Assembly: GCF_902635505.1 (NCBI RefSeq)
Contig: NC_045428.1
Location: 225,200,107-225,264,106, forward strand
Source of the DNA: Sarcophilus harrisii
Taxonomy: Eukaryota; Chordata; Mammalia; Dasyuromorphia; Dasyuridae
Length of the DNA stretch: 64,000 bases
Reading direction: 5' to 3'
The translations under genes were made by a program, and so were the position numbers. Positions 24,390 to 35,504 of the stretch are shown piece by piece. Within the stretch, counting starts at the first letter, position 1. Each line of letters opens with the position of its first letter. The notes beneath the pieces were generated by a model. That model had not been told where the DNA came from, did no database searches, and saw nothing but the letters and a program-made list of their open reading frames with translations.

Positions 24390-26656
24390 CCTCAACTCCT
24401 CTCATGGATTTAAACATATTTACACTACCTTAAATACCCAAATTTTCCTGGTCCTCAACCCCCATGATCACCTCTTCCTCCCCACTTCAGCTAGCTTTTG
24501 AGGTTGACATCAACCCTTTGATTTTTTTACCAAGTATCCCACTTTGATTAATGAACCTGAAAATTTCTTTCATCTTTTTTTATTCCATCTTATATGCTTA
24601 TGATCCCCTACCCGTTCTTTCTCTTCATGATCTCCAATACCTTCACTGCCTATGTCTTTCAAGTGCAGCCTTTATTTCATCCTCTCCTGACTTCTTTAGC
24701 AGATTGCTGCCATTCTCATCCACACTTTCTAATCTTTAATCTCTCTGTATCTAACAGACATACAGAAACGCTGAGACCTACAAAAAGCCTATCTTAACGG
24801 CCAAAAAAAAAGCTACTATTTGATCCTACTGTCCCTGTTAGCAAACTTTATCTTTCCTACTTTCCTCAGAAAATGTCCTAGAGAAAGTGCCTCCATTTTC
24901 TTTCCTTTCACACACTTACTTCTAAAACTTCTTCAACCAGGCTTCTAATTTCATCCTTCAACAAATAGTTTTTTTGAAAGTTATCAGTCCTCTCAATTGC
25001 AAATTTAATGGGCTTTTCTCAACCCTCAACCTTCTTAACCTTTTCTGTTGTTTCTTTTCACTGTGGACCATTCTCTTTTACTCAATATTCATACTCTTAA
25101 GTTATGATGTGATTCTCTCTCCCTTCATTATCTACTCATGACAGTTCTGCAATGTATCCTTTGCTGGATCTTAATCCACTAATCATTGGTGTATTTCAAG
25201 GCCCTGCCCTATTTCCTCTTTCTCTATCATATTGCTTGTCAATCTCATCAGCTGTCATAAATTCAATTATAATTTTTATGCAAGTGATTGACACATTGGA
25301 GGAATGAGTAGATATGAAGTGTGGCATTAAGAGGAAATTAAATTGCATTGAAGGAGATAGGAATATGAAAGCAATACAGGAAATCAAAATCTCTTTAATG
25401 CCTGAACAAATTTAATTCCTTCCTTCATTCCCTAACTTTAATTCTCCTCTCTCTACTCAGATTCTCAGATGTAGATTGTTTTCTCAATTTGTTTTGTTAA
25501 TTTTTATAACAACAAATGGTAAGATAGTAAATATTTAACAACCAGATTTCCAGGTAGAGGGAAAAAATCTCAAGTTTAATCTGCATTATTAAAATGTTCT
25601 CTATATAACTAGTACAAATCTCCTGAACCTCTCCCATTGTGAATTGATTTTTGGACATCTCAAATTGGATGTTCCATAAGCATCTCAAACTCAACACATT
25701 CAGGACAGAAATAATTTCCTCCTAAACCTCCCTTCCCCAACTTTCCTATGACTAAGTCCTACCATTCCCCTGGTTATTCTAACTGGTAATTATGGTGTCA
25801 TCTTTAACTCCTCATTTGTGCATATCCAATCATGTGTTGCCAAGATTTGTCATCTCTAAACAACGTGTCAACCTCCCATAAAATTTCACCTTTTCTCGAC
25901 ACACATAGATAACTACCATCCTGGACTATTACAATGGTTTTATCAATGATTTCTAATATCTTCTACTAAAAAGTATGTTCCCATTTGAATCCATCCTCTC
26001 CTCAGTGGCCAAAACTATTAAAATCCAAATCTGATTCCTATTCTAAAAAACTCCAGTGGCTCCCTGTTAGACTTGGAAAATCAAATATAGTATGCTCTGT
26101 CATTTAAAGTATTTCGCAGTCTCCTATTTCTTACTTTTCCAATCTTCCTATATTCCACATACTATACAATCTAGCTATGGTGACTTTTTTACTATTACTC
26201 TCACACCATACTCCATCTGACTTTCCCCCGTGTTGGCAGTGTCCCCCCTCCTCACTTTTCATATCTGAATTTTCCTAGCTTCAAGATTCAAATCAAATCC
26301 TACCTTCTTTGGAAGACTTTTCTCAGTATTCTCCCCCCTCTTCACACTCACCTCCACACAGCCAGGACCTTTTCTTAGATTATTTTCCATTTTCCCTGTA
26401 TGTGGGTTTTTTTTTTTTTTTTTGGTAAATCTTATTTTTTTTTTAAATAACTTTTTATTGACAGAACCCATGCCAGGGTAATTTTTTACAACATTATCCC
26501 TTGCTTCCCTGTACATGTCTTGCATGTGCATGGACATTGCACATGACTATTTGCATGTTTTCTCCCCAGCAAGAATACAAGATCCGTGAGTTCTGGGATC
26601 ATGTTTTTGTCTTTCTTTTTATCCCCAATACTTAGCACAATTTTTGGTACATTGTG
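24390..26656 (+). repeat. Long L2 LINE relic with reverse-transcriptase remnant
   Basis: About 2.3 kb of decayed L2. At 25188-25285 the sequence reads as a worn form of the reverse-transcriptase palm region: a GVPQGS-like remnant (GGTGTATTTCAAGGCCCTG) is followed about 60-70 bases later by a YADDT-like remnant (TTTTATGCAAGTGATTGACA). At 25660-25710 (ACATCTCAAATTGGATGTTC then CTCAAACTCAACACATTCAG) lies the ORF2 C-terminal part. The 3' end (CACATGACTATTTGCATGTT, CCAATACTTAGCACAATTTT) stops where a SINE begins. A short L1 copy (26404-26504) is inserted in it. Many breaks; very old. Confidence 0.7.
26404..26504 (-). repeat. Short L1 3' end inserted into L2
   Basis: A T-rich start, then AAATAACTTTTTATTGACAG and CCATGCCAGGGTAATTTTTT, is the reverse complement of a marsupial L1 3' end. 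It is flanked by TTCCCTGTATGTG (from about 26391) and TTCCCTGTACATG (from about 26506), a slightly diverged target-site duplication of L2 sequence. Extremely 5'-truncated. Confidence 0.75.
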
Positions 26657-26785
26657 GTTTAGTTGTCCAGTCATGTCCAGTTTTTCGTTGTAAAGATACT
26701 GGAGTACTTTATCATTTCCTTCTCCAGTAGATTAAAACAAACAGATTATGTGATTTGCCCAGCATTACACAGCTAGTAAATGTAT
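26657..26785 (-). repeat. SINE1-type tRNA-derived SINE, truncated
   Basis: Antisense copy: GTCCAGTCATGTCCAGTTTT, TTTATCATTTCCTTCTCCAG and TTTGCCCAGCATTACACAGC. This is the marsupial tRNA-SINE pattern seen at several other places in the window. Confidence 0.65.
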
Positions 26786-27059
26786 ATAAGGTATTTTTTT
26801 TTTTTTGTTTTTATTTTCCTTTCCTTTTCTATTTTTTTCCTTAATTTTGTATTTAGTTTTAAATTTAAAATAAAGTGGATCTCTAGAAGCAGATATTCCA
26901 GGGGCACCTTGGCTTATGATCTTGCAAAACACTCCACCTTGTAAATCAGACCCTAGTTTATGGGGAGGAAAGGATTTAGAATGGAGGATGGATGGGGATT
27001 GGGGATTGAGAGGACAATAGAAATTTTGTGATTTCCAGCCCCTTGAAGGAGAGATGGAA

Positions 27060-27245
27060 AGATGATCATATTTTCCTATTCCTAGCTGAACCCAAAAGCT
27101 CTTGGCCTGGCTGCATATGCATAGTTATTTGCATGCTATCTGCCCTGTTAGAATGTGAGTTACTTGAGGATCCCAGTTTTGCCTTTCTCTCTTTCCCCAA
27201 GGCTTAATATAATGGAAGATACAGCTTAATAAATTCTTATTGAAT
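27060..27245 (+). repeat. L2 LINE 3' end
   Basis: TAGTTATTTGCATGCTATCT, GAATGTGAGTTACTTGAGGA and AGCTTAATAAATTCTTATTG then AATGATGA match the L2 3' terminus. Confidence 0.7.
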
Positions 27246-27250
27246 GATGA

Positions 27251-27253
<3 letters not shown>

Positions 27254-27285
<32 letters not shown>
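27254..27285. repeat. (AT)n microsatellite
   Basis: About 16 AT units, just after an L2 3' terminus. Confidence 0.95.
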
Positions 27286-27288
<3 letters not shown>

Positions 27289-27368
27289 GCACTCCACATA
27301 ATAATTATACATATTGAATGTGGCCAATTAACTTCATTTTACAGCTAGTACCTAGAGTCAAGAAGACA

Positions 27369-28040
27369 TTTTTTTTTCAATAATAAATTCAATGTTTTTA
27401 CCTTCCAACTCCCCCACATCTGAAAGGAAAAATACAAAACCTTTGTTGCAAACATAGTCAAGCAAAAAAATTCTCATATTGTCCATATCATGTCTAAAAA
27501 TGCCTCTTATTCTGCATTTTTAAATTATTGCCTCTCTGTCAAAAAATGGGTAGCATGTCTCATCTATCCTTTGGAATAATAGTTTATCATTGTGTTGATC
27601 AGAGATCCTTGAATGTTTCAAAAGCATTCATTTTTATTATGTTAATAGTATCCATTATTCTGATTCTTTTATTTCATATTAGTTCATAAGAATTCTATAA
27701 CTTTCTGAAATTATTCCTTTCATTATTTCTTGTAGCATAATAGTATTCTATTACATAGACATAATAAGTGACATAATGGGTAGAGCACCATTAGGAGTCA
27801 GGAAGACATCTACTAGCTGTGTAATCCTGGACAAGTCACTTAACCCTGTGTGTCTCAGTAGCATCTGTAAAATGAGTTGGAGAAGGAAATGGCAAACAAC
27901 TCCAGCTTCTTTGTCAAGAAAACCTAAAAAAGGGGTCATGAAGAATTGGACACAATTGGGGAAAAAAAAAGACATATCCCATTCCATTATATTAATACCA
28001 CAACTTGTACAATATTTGGATATTAAATGGAGATTTGATG
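27369..28040 (-). repeat. L1 LINE fragment with a SINE inside
   Basis: Antisense L1 3' region: TAAATTCAATGTTTTTACCT, CATTGTGTTGATCAGAGATC, TTTCTTGTAGCATAATAGTA and TTCTATTACATAG. It is interrupted at about 27767-27972 by a SINE and resumes with CCATTCCATTATATTAATAC. This stretch corresponds to the decayed end of ORF2 and the 3' UTR. Confidence 0.6.
27767..27972 (+). repeat. SINE1-type tRNA-derived SINE
   Basis: Nearly full-length sense copy: CATAATGGGTAGAGCACC, CTAGCTGTGTAATCCTGGAC (B-box side), AGTTGGAGAAGGAAATGGCA and GGGGTCATGAAGAATTGGAC, ending in an A run. It sits inside an antisense L1. Confidence 0.85.
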
Positions 28041-28134
28041 AACTGCCTTTTTTTTTTCTCCAATTCTAGCTTTTATTGTAGCACATAGGTTTTTAATATG
28101 GCTTAAATCAATCAAAGTCCCACACCACCCAGGC

Positions 28135-28590
28135 CAGTTTATGTTCATCTTTTGTTTGTTTGTTTTTCCAAATACAAACAAGATAGTTTTCAACATTCAT
28201 TTTTGTAAAAACCTGTTCAAATTTTTTCTCTCTTTCTCCTCACCTCCAAGACAACAAGCAATCTGCTGTAGGTTAAACATATAATTCTTCTAAATATATT
28301 TCCCATATTTGTCATGCTACACAAGAAAAATCACATCAAACATGAAAAAAACACAAGAAAGAGAAAATATATATGTTCATCTTTTTGACAAATTTCCTAA
28401 ACTTTCATGATAATATGTTTATCATTCTCTTAATGGGATCAAGATTTCTAAGAATTTTTGTAAATCCCCCAAACATTTTTATGTGGATGTTTTATAGTAT
28501 GATGAGATATTCATCTTACTAAGTCATTTAAAGCTCTGCTGTCAGTAGTTTTCATGTAGCTTCTTCCATGTGGTTTTATTTACTTAATAA
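28135..28590 (-). repeat. L1 LINE 3' fragment
   Basis: The region TTTTCAACATTCATTTTTGT to ACAACAAGCAATCTGCTGTA, then TTAAACATATAATTCTTC, is the reverse complement of the L1 3' UTR. It is followed by decayed internal sequence. Old. Confidence 0.5.
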
Positions 28591-28599
28591 CAAGAGTTA

Positions 28600-30060
28600 G
28601 TCGCTGTGTCTTGTTTTTGTTTTTGCTTATCTCTTGTTCTTTCAATGTCGATAAACCTAGGTTGCATTATAGAAGAATCAAGAAAAACTCCAAATCCTAG
28701 ATTTCTCAAGTTTTTGCCTTTTTTTCTGCAATTAGTCTGTTTTTGTAAAAGTACTCAGTCCTTTTTTTTTTTTTTTTTTTAGTTTTCAACTATTCTCCAT
28801 TGTGCTTTTGTTCATCTGATCTTATTAAATTGTGAGCTTCAGTGATCCTTGAAAAACTTGATTTCCCCACAGCAAAAAATCACTGCAGTATTTCTAATAG
28901 TCACTGAAGTGTGCTCTTTAAGAGTTACTACTTTTGCACAATTCCTTGAAATAATATCCATCCTTACAAACCACACAATTAAAAACACCATTAAGGGAGC
29001 AATGAACCATGCACAAATGGCATGGAATCCAACACTCATCTGACAGAACTGACTACAAGTGGAGAAACTAGCTCAATTTGGTTTCATCTGGTCAAGGTCG
29101 GATGTTCTGAGTCAAATTAACCCACTGCTGCCTCAGCTCTCTTACCTCTTTCTGCCCCAAGTCATTTTAATATAGAGGCAGTAGAATATATACTATATAG
29201 CCCATGTAAAACCTTTTATCTCCTATACAAATTACCTCTTTTCCCAATAATTTGTAGCACACTAAGAATTCTAGAGACAGGGACATTCTTGGATAACAGA
29301 GACCAAAAGATATAAGAAAGCTGTAGCTAAATGGAATTTCTCTGGAAATTCAACGAAGGTTCAGCAGAATTGGTTTCATCATGCATTTCAAAAGCAATAA
29401 TAAACAATCTTTAATATGACACTTGGCCACCTCATGCTAGAATGCTCATAAGGAACTTAAAAGAAGAGACTACCATGAAGGCAATTGTACTTGTGCACCA
29501 AAATCTCTTGTAGAGCAGGAGGGAGGAAACTCCTAGCAAGGATACAATAAGATCCTCCCAACTAGGTTACCACATACATTAATATTCAATGACTAAAGGA
29601 TAAAAATGAGCTTATGGAAGGATGCTGAAAAATATCTTGGAAAATCAAGTTCAGGAATGAGAGAACCAAGAAAACATTTTGTAAGGTACACAGAAGACTT
29701 ATGTTTATTTATCATGAATCCATTCTTCAAGAAGAAAGGGAATATTGGAATTTTTTTTCTGAAAACACTGATCATGATCCCTACCTCGTAAATCCTCCAT
29801 CTAAAGATGCCATGAATAAATGCAGAAGATTTTTAAGGCTATAGGATTCCTCCTTCACCTGGATGGCTCAATTCCAAAATATAGTTCCTTCATTGAGTAG
29901 CTTGTGATCCATTATTTATGTATATTAGATCCTAGAATCAGTCAATGGAGAAATAAAAATATAGAAAAAGGGTCTTCCAAGGACAGTAATATCCCAGTTC
30001 TGGATTTAGGATGTTATCAGAAATAGGGCCCAATCAAAGGGGAATTCCTAGGATCACAAC
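28600..30060. other. Intergenic, no gene recognised
   Basis: Unique-looking DNA with a T run at 28762-28780. The stretch 28839-29043 is open on both strands, but neither peptide resembles a family I know. 29593-29791 is similar. No gene is called. Confidence 0.5.
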
Positions 30061-30061
30061 C

Positions 30062-30245
30062 AGCTTTACATCTGCAAAGGCCATTAAAGATCATTTGGTC
30101 TAAACCCTTTATTTTAATGGATGAGGGAGATGAGTCCCAGAGAAATTAAATGATTTGCTGAGATTAAACAAGTAGGCAAACCCTAGATTAAAACTGAAGT
30201 CTTCTGAACATAACCCAATTCTCCTTTCCTTAGGAAGCCACTATC
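30062..30245 (-). repeat. MIR3-like CORE-SINE relic
   Basis: Antisense pattern: AAAGGCCATTAAAGATCATT then TGGTCTAAACCC, GATGAGTCCCAGAGAAATTA and GATTTGCTGAGATTAAACAA. Confidence 0.55.
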
Positions 30246-30397
30246 TTTCCAAAGCTATCAATAGTTACAAGTCAAAACATTTTGTGATTCCTCCAAAAGA
30301 TTTGACCTTGTCCCAGAAACTCCGCAAAGACTCTGTATTCAAAGAAACACTAGGGCAGGAGATATGCTGCTTCTGAAGTTTACAATGTATCCATTCC

Positions 30398-30626
30398 TAC
30401 AAAACTGTGGTCCACTTGTGTCCAACTATTCACAATGCCATTTGGAATTTTCGTGGCAAAGATAATGAAGTGGGTTGCTATTTCCTTCTCCAGCTCATTT
30501 TACAAATGAGGAAACTGAGGCAAACTGGGATAAGTGACTTGCACAGGGGTTACACAGCTAGTATCAGAAGCCAGATTTGAACTGAGTCCAGGTGCTTAAT
30601 CCACTGAGCCACCTAGCTGCCCCTAC
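30398..30626 (-). repeat. SINE1-type tRNA-derived SINE
   Basis: Nearly complete antisense copy: GTCCACTTGTGTCCAACTAT at the 3' side, CCTTCTCCAGCTCATTTTAC, then GACTTGCACAGGGGTTACAC and GAGCCACCTAGCTGCCCCTA at the tRNA-like head. Confidence 0.85.
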
Positions 30627-30856
30627 AAAACAAAGAGGTAGATCTATGAAAAAAGGCTTCGACAACTGAAAATGCAACAACTAGATTGAATGTTATCTCA
30701 AAAATCATTATTTATGCCCTCTGTGATTGTTTTTATTGGACTTATAAAGTGATGGTTTTTGGATGAGGGACAGCCTTTGGAAGTATATTTTCTCAATGAC
30801 ACAGGGAAGTGGCAACTACTTGATCTAGGTTTTGATCATTATTTATTTTAAATTTA

Positions 30857-31232
30857 TTTATTTATTTATTTTTTAAATAACTTTTTATTGACAGAACCCA
30901 TGCCAGGGTAATTTTTTACAGCATGATCCCTTGCACTCACTTCTGTTCCGATTTTTCCCCTCCCTCCCTCTACCCTCTCCCCCAGATGGCAAGCAGTCTT
31001 ATACATGTTAAATAGGTTACAGTAGATCTTGGATACAATATATGTGTGCAGAACTGAACAGTTTTCTTGTTGCTCGGGGAGAATTGGATTCAGAAGGTAT
31101 AAATAACCTGGGAAGAAGAACAAAAATGCAAGCAGTTTACATTCATTTCCTAGTGTTCTTTCTTTGGGTGTAACTGCTTCTGTCCATCCTTGATCAATTG
31201 AAACTAAGTTAGATTTTGTCTTTATTGAAGAA
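30857..31232 (-). repeat. L1 LINE 3' end with target-site duplication
   Basis: 5'-truncated L1 of about 376 bases, antisense. It has an A-rich tail (as T), AAATAACTTTTTATTGACAG, CCCCAGATGGCAAGCAGTC and, near its far edge, TTTCTTTGGGTGTAACTGC. The 17-bp sequence TATTTATTTTAAATTTA flanks it at 30840-30856 and 31233-31249. AT-rich flanks make chance identity possible, but the positions fit the element ends exactly. Confidence 0.8.
30979..30992 (+). promoter_or_regulatory. CTCF-like motif in L1 3' UTR
   Basis: CCCCCAGATGGCAA agrees with 12 of 14 positions of the CTCF core CCASYAGRKGGCRS. It belongs to the L1 copy at 30857-31232. Sequence match only. Confidence 0.25.
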
Positions 31233-31795
31233 TATTTATTTTAAATTTAAATAAATTTAAAATTAAATCTATTTTAAATAAATATATGTAAAATGGACAT
31301 AACACAATTATGTTGGTATAGCATTAAATAGAAATATATATTTTAATATTGTATATTGAATCACCCTGTTTCTATTGGCATTAATATTTCAGTGGTATGT
31401 TCCTTAAAAAAAAAAAAAGTTGACTATCAAACCTAAATATCCAGCCAACCCTTCCCATTCCTTCTCCCCAACACAAACCAATCACACTTGAGAAACCCAA
31501 CATCTGTTAATGAAATATTTTGTATTTAATATATAACATACATGTATATAATCCTCCTAAATAATTCACCCAAAAAGTCAATTAACTCAACAGACCACAA
31601 GATCTGACAACCTCAGATATGTAGGATCTTTGGTTTCAGGGGACAGGAATAACCTGTCTTATCATTTAAACATGTCAAAACTGGTTGTTGCCACATGCAC
31701 CAGTAAGGTGTAATAAAAAGACTCCTGAAAAGTGAGTCAGGAGACCTGGTCATGAATCTTAGCTGTACCGCGCTACTTGTGACATAATGGTCAAG

Positions 31796-32100
31796 AAAAT
31801 CTCTCATCTGTGAAATTAGAGAATTTTGGATTATGGAAGTCATTTAATTCAACCCTTTTATTTTATAGAAAAAAGAAACTGAGACCATGGAAGGTTAAAG
31901 GTCTCATTTAAGGTTATACACATTGTAACAAGCAGAGACATGTTTTCTTATCTAGTACCTGCATTATTATCCCCATATTTCAGATGAAAAACCTAAGATT
32001 AAATGATTTCTCTGTTGCTTTTAGAACTAGAACTCAGATCTACTTTTCCTCTGGTTTCAAGTCTAATGGTCTTTCTCCTATAACATAATATACCACTGAA
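31796..32100 (-). repeat. Two adjoining MIR/MIR3-like relics
   Basis: TTTGGATTATGGAAGTCATT then TAATTCAACCC, with AAACTGAGACCATGG, is a MIR3-like copy. Further on, ATCCCCATATTTCAGATGAA and CTAGAACTCAGATCTAC look like a second antisense MIR. Confidence 0.5.
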
Positions 32101-32718
32101 GCAAAGAGATTTTAATAACCTCATTTCACAATGAAAAAAAAAGTTTAATTTTGCTTGACTGATGAGGATTGAGGGAGAGCTGACAGGGACTAGCTTTGAC
32201 ATTCCATTGCATTCCTTCCAGCACTTGGTAAGCAAAAGTCCTTGTTCAGTTGCTCAGTTTAGTAGATTGTAAAAAGGTTTAGAAATAAGGCTTAGCTTCT
32301 CTTCCTATAGTTCATTTTCCCTTCCCAAGTTAACATTCAATCTTGAAACTTCTTCACTTTATACAAGCTGTTGTTTCCTGCTTTTCCTTTTATATTCATT
32401 TTTGGTTTACTAGAATAAGGTTTCTCAAAATCTTTGGATTCCCAGAAATCCTTCCTAATAAAAGCATTTTACTATATTGAGCGGCAGGACCCATAAATGA
32501 AGATAAGTCTGGACAATGCAAAGCTTTCACAACCAGAGCCTATCAAAGTGATGCTTTTGAAGATAGAAAGTTTCTCTTCCCTGGTCTGAGTAGTCGTGAT
32601 TTCTCATAAATCTGAAAGAAAATAGCCTGTTTATGGGATCCAATTTTCAGAAATGATTGGACCCAGCTTCTTGGCCATTTCTTCATCCAAAGACAGAAAT
32701 GACCAATTTAGGGAAATT
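32100..32718. other. Sequence 3' of the 414-codon ORF
   Basis: No repeat recognised over most of it. On the - strand, the nearest AATAAA I see downstream of the ORF stop lies in the MIR relic near 31856, some 860 bases away, so the transcript end is unknown. Confidence 0.45.
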
Positions 32719-33963
32719 TTAGGGCAGTTTAGTGATTGAGCAGTAAGAGTTATTATGGAACCAATTTCTCTTCACCTGGTTTTCTTTGGTGAGGATTGCA
32801 TTGTAACTCTCCAGGAAAAGAACCTCTGGGGAAGTAGCCTTTTGAACAAAGCACCAATCTAATTTTTTTAAGGTAACACTTCGTGAACGGGATTCTGGTC
32901 CCACTGGGAGCCATTTCATCCACTCTTTCTCTGTATCTGCTTCTGAATCCCAGCTATAACAGGGGTCTTGCCCACCCCTCTCTTGGACACCTTTAGCATA
33001 ATGATCTCTTGGAAGAGGAGCACTTGGTGGAATTGCCACTTTCCGAAGATAGTGCTTGATTTTTTCTCTAAAATGTGGTTTTTGATTCATCATGGACTGA
33101 ATTTCAGCCCTCAAGAGCATGAATGATGTTGCTTCTTCCTCCCCCAAAAAGACCCTTTTTGGGCTGGGTCTTGATTTGGCTAAGTAGCTGCTTTCTCTGC
33201 TATTACTGTAATGTAGACATCCTAGAAACTTGTCATTTGGTCTGTCACGGGTTGGGTCTTGGTCATCTACCTGCGCATCCCGCCCAGAGTGGGTAATAGC
33301 TGGGTGCTGTTGATTTGGAGAACTTGGAAGCTTTTGATTAAAATAAGATCTATAGTTGGCAGAAATGGATTTTCTTTTCTGTCCCTCCTGTTCTTTACCA
33401 TTGTGGGATCTCTGGAGATAAAACTGGACCTGCTTATCCAAACTATCCCATTCCTGATGGGCTGATAAATTTCTCCTTTCCAAATTCATTTTCAAGCTGT
33501 TTTGCTTTGAATCTGGATTTAGCTTTTTCTTAGAATCTTCCAAAAACCCATTTAGGTCTTTCTTGCTTTCCTTCTCCTTCACCAAACTACTATTTGTAGC
33601 AGGTGAGAAGTCATCCCTAGTGGAACCACAATAGCCTGGTCCTGGAGGCTTCCTCATGTCTCTCCTGTTCTGCACTAAAGCCATCAGCGCTGGCTCACTA
33701 TCTGCCATCATGGAGCTAGAGAACTCATTCTTGGAGAGCTGTCTGATCAAGTCCTTGTTGCCCAGCAACCTGGCATAAGCCAATTCTGACCTCCAAAGCT
33801 TCTTGCAGAATTGACCATATAAAGCTTTCTGTTCCACTAGCCAGGTTCTGGCTTCATGTTTTTTCAGGGATTCCAAAAGACTGAGTTTTTTCTTGAGCAG
33901 ATTTTCTTCCTTCCAGTTGAAAGTAAGAGTTGAATATGATTTTTCCAAATATTTGATTTTCAT
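32719..33963 (-). CDS. Unrecognised 414-residue protein, single open exon
   Basis: An unbroken 414-codon frame, far longer than anything else unexplained here (chance frames in this AT-rich DNA run to 60-140 codons). The ATG follows GGGAAAA, and an in-frame TGA lies 7 codons upstream, so the frame starts at this Met or at a splice site just before it (CTGAGCCAG is a possible acceptor). The protein looks soluble: no signal peptide or membrane segment. Residues about 10-75 look helical and Lys/Leu-rich (LLKKKLSLLESLKKHEARTW). Residues about 95-290 are hydrophilic, rich in Ser, Lys, Asn and Gln. Residues about 290-330 (FMLLRAEIQSMMNQKPHFRE) look helical again. There is an acidic-aromatic stretch SWDSEADTEKEWMKW near 350. 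I recognise no family. It lies between UBE3A and CNGA3, on the CNGA3 strand, with no CpG-rich promoter. It could be a lineage-restricted or testis-type gene, a large exon of a longer gene, or a young retrocopy. Confidence 0.6.
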   Translation of the reverse strand: MKIKYLEKSYSTLTFNWKEENLLKKKLSLLESLKKHEARTWLVEQKALYGQFCKKLWRSELAYARLLGNKDLIRQLSKNEFSSSMMADSEPALMALVQNRRDMRKPPGPGYCGSTRDDFSPATNSSLVKEKESKKDLNGFLEDSKKKLNPDSKQNSLKMNLERRNLSAHQEWDSLDKQVQFYLQRSHNGKEQEGQKRKSISANYRSYFNQKLPSSPNQQHPAITHSGRDAQVDDQDPTRDRPNDKFLGCLHYSNSRESSYLAKSRPSPKRVFLGEEEATSFMLLRAEIQSMMNQKPHFREKIKHYLRKVAIPPSAPLPRDHYAKGVQERGGQDPCYSWDSEADTEKEWMKWLPVGPESRSRSVTLKKLDWCFVQKATSPEVLFLESYNAILTKENQVKRNWFHNNSYCSITKLP

Positions 33964-35230
33964 TTTTTCCCTGGCTCAGAAATCACGCTCGTTCTCTCTA
34001 GATCTGGATGGTTCTATGTGGGAGATATCCAAAGAGCCCCACCCCAGGGGTGTCTTCATGTAACTGAGTATCCCCCAAGCTCTGCTGCTCTATTCCCAGA
34101 TCCCTGGCAGAATTCTGCTTAAAACAGAGTAAGGCAGTCAAGATCTTGGCAGTATGCATGTGAATGTGGTTAGTTGCCTATGTAGCCAATACTACCACCC
34201 ACTTCATTCTATTCAGGCAACCCAGGGTTTGTTGTTGAGACTTACCATGGAGTACTTTGTGGGGTTGCTAGGACATTGAATCCTCTTCCTCTATGAAAAA
34301 ATGACAGGGGACTATATTAGGAAGCTCAAGCCAATGGTTTATTGATTTTAGAATACAGATAGGTCACACACTGAGAATTTTGACATGGCAACTGACTGCT
34401 CACTCTGACAATGATGTCCTCCTCCCCAAGGCACCCCAAGTCTCCTTTTTAGAGTGAACCCCGTTCATGGGACTCAGGACAAGAAGCATGATTAGAGATA
34501 GGTGGGTTAGTGCCTTTGGAATAAACCATTTCCACTGAGTGGAACATAATTTTATCTGATTGAATTTTAGCAAACATAACCCTCTCACCCTGGAGGAAAA
34601 TTAAACATTCCTACCTCCAGGTTTTATACTCCATCCATGTAGCCAACATGAAACTAAATATCTTTCGAATAGAGAGGAGAAAGCTCAGGAAGGATAGGAT
34701 ATCATGTTTAATTAGTTTAAAGGGTATCATTTGGAAAAGAAATTTGACCTATTCTGTTGATCTCTGTTGGTCTCAGAAGAAAGAAACAGTGGCAAGGGTG
34801 AAGGTGAAAAGAGGCAAATTTGGGCTCATATCAAGAAAACTTTTGAGCAATGATCAGAACTATTCCAAAGTGGAATGAATTCTTTTAGAGGCATTGGGTT
34901 GGTTACCTCTCATTTGAGATCTTTTGCCAGATATATTGTAATGGGATTTCTTTGGGGAGGGGTGACAACAACCAATCAAGATCTTACCCTTACTTTCTCT
35001 CACCCTCTGACCTTTACAAAGCCCATTACTAAGTCATTTTTTTAATTTTACCTATGAGCCTTTTCACATCAATAAAGGGTCCTTGTGACAATAATGTCTG
35101 ATGTGAATTCTTCACATTCAGAACCATTCTCCCACCACCTGCTATATCTTCAGACTGACCACCAGCTAGAGATGGAGAGGATTTGGGTGCAGGCCCATAA
35201 GACCAGCCTTCCTTTTGCCCAGAAGAGAGA
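33964..35230. other. Sequence 5' of the 414-codon ORF
   Basis: Unique-looking DNA with only scattered CpGs and no clear TATA box at a sensible distance that I could defend. An upstream noncoding exon is possible but not visible. Confidence 0.45.
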
Positions 35231-35236
35231 ATATAA

Positions 35237-35355
35237 GATTCATTCAACAAGCATTTGTTAAACACTTTCCCTATTTTAGACACTAGAAATTCCAAGACAA
35301 AAACTGAAAACAGCCCCTGCCTTCTAGAAGCTTACATTCCATTGAGGAGAAAGGA
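35237..35355 (-). repeat. L2 LINE 3' end
   Basis: GATTCATTCAACAAGCATTT then GTTAAACACTTTCCC, with CCCTGCCTTCTAGAAGCTTA, is the reverse complement of the L2 terminus. Confidence 0.7.
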
Positions 35356-35504
35356 CTTTCTCCCAAAGTTGTCATCACTTCCATCCAGCAATCAGGTCCT
35401 CTCTATATGAGAATCAGATTTGGAATAGAAGTTCCTTTCATTGGTTCTTCCACGAGCTGCCTACCAACTAATTTATCTTCTTTCTATTTTTTTGTATATA
35501 GTTG

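Noticed and set aside
33259-33465. 68-codon + strand frame inside the 414-codon ORF
   Set aside because: Antisense shadow of the longer frame.
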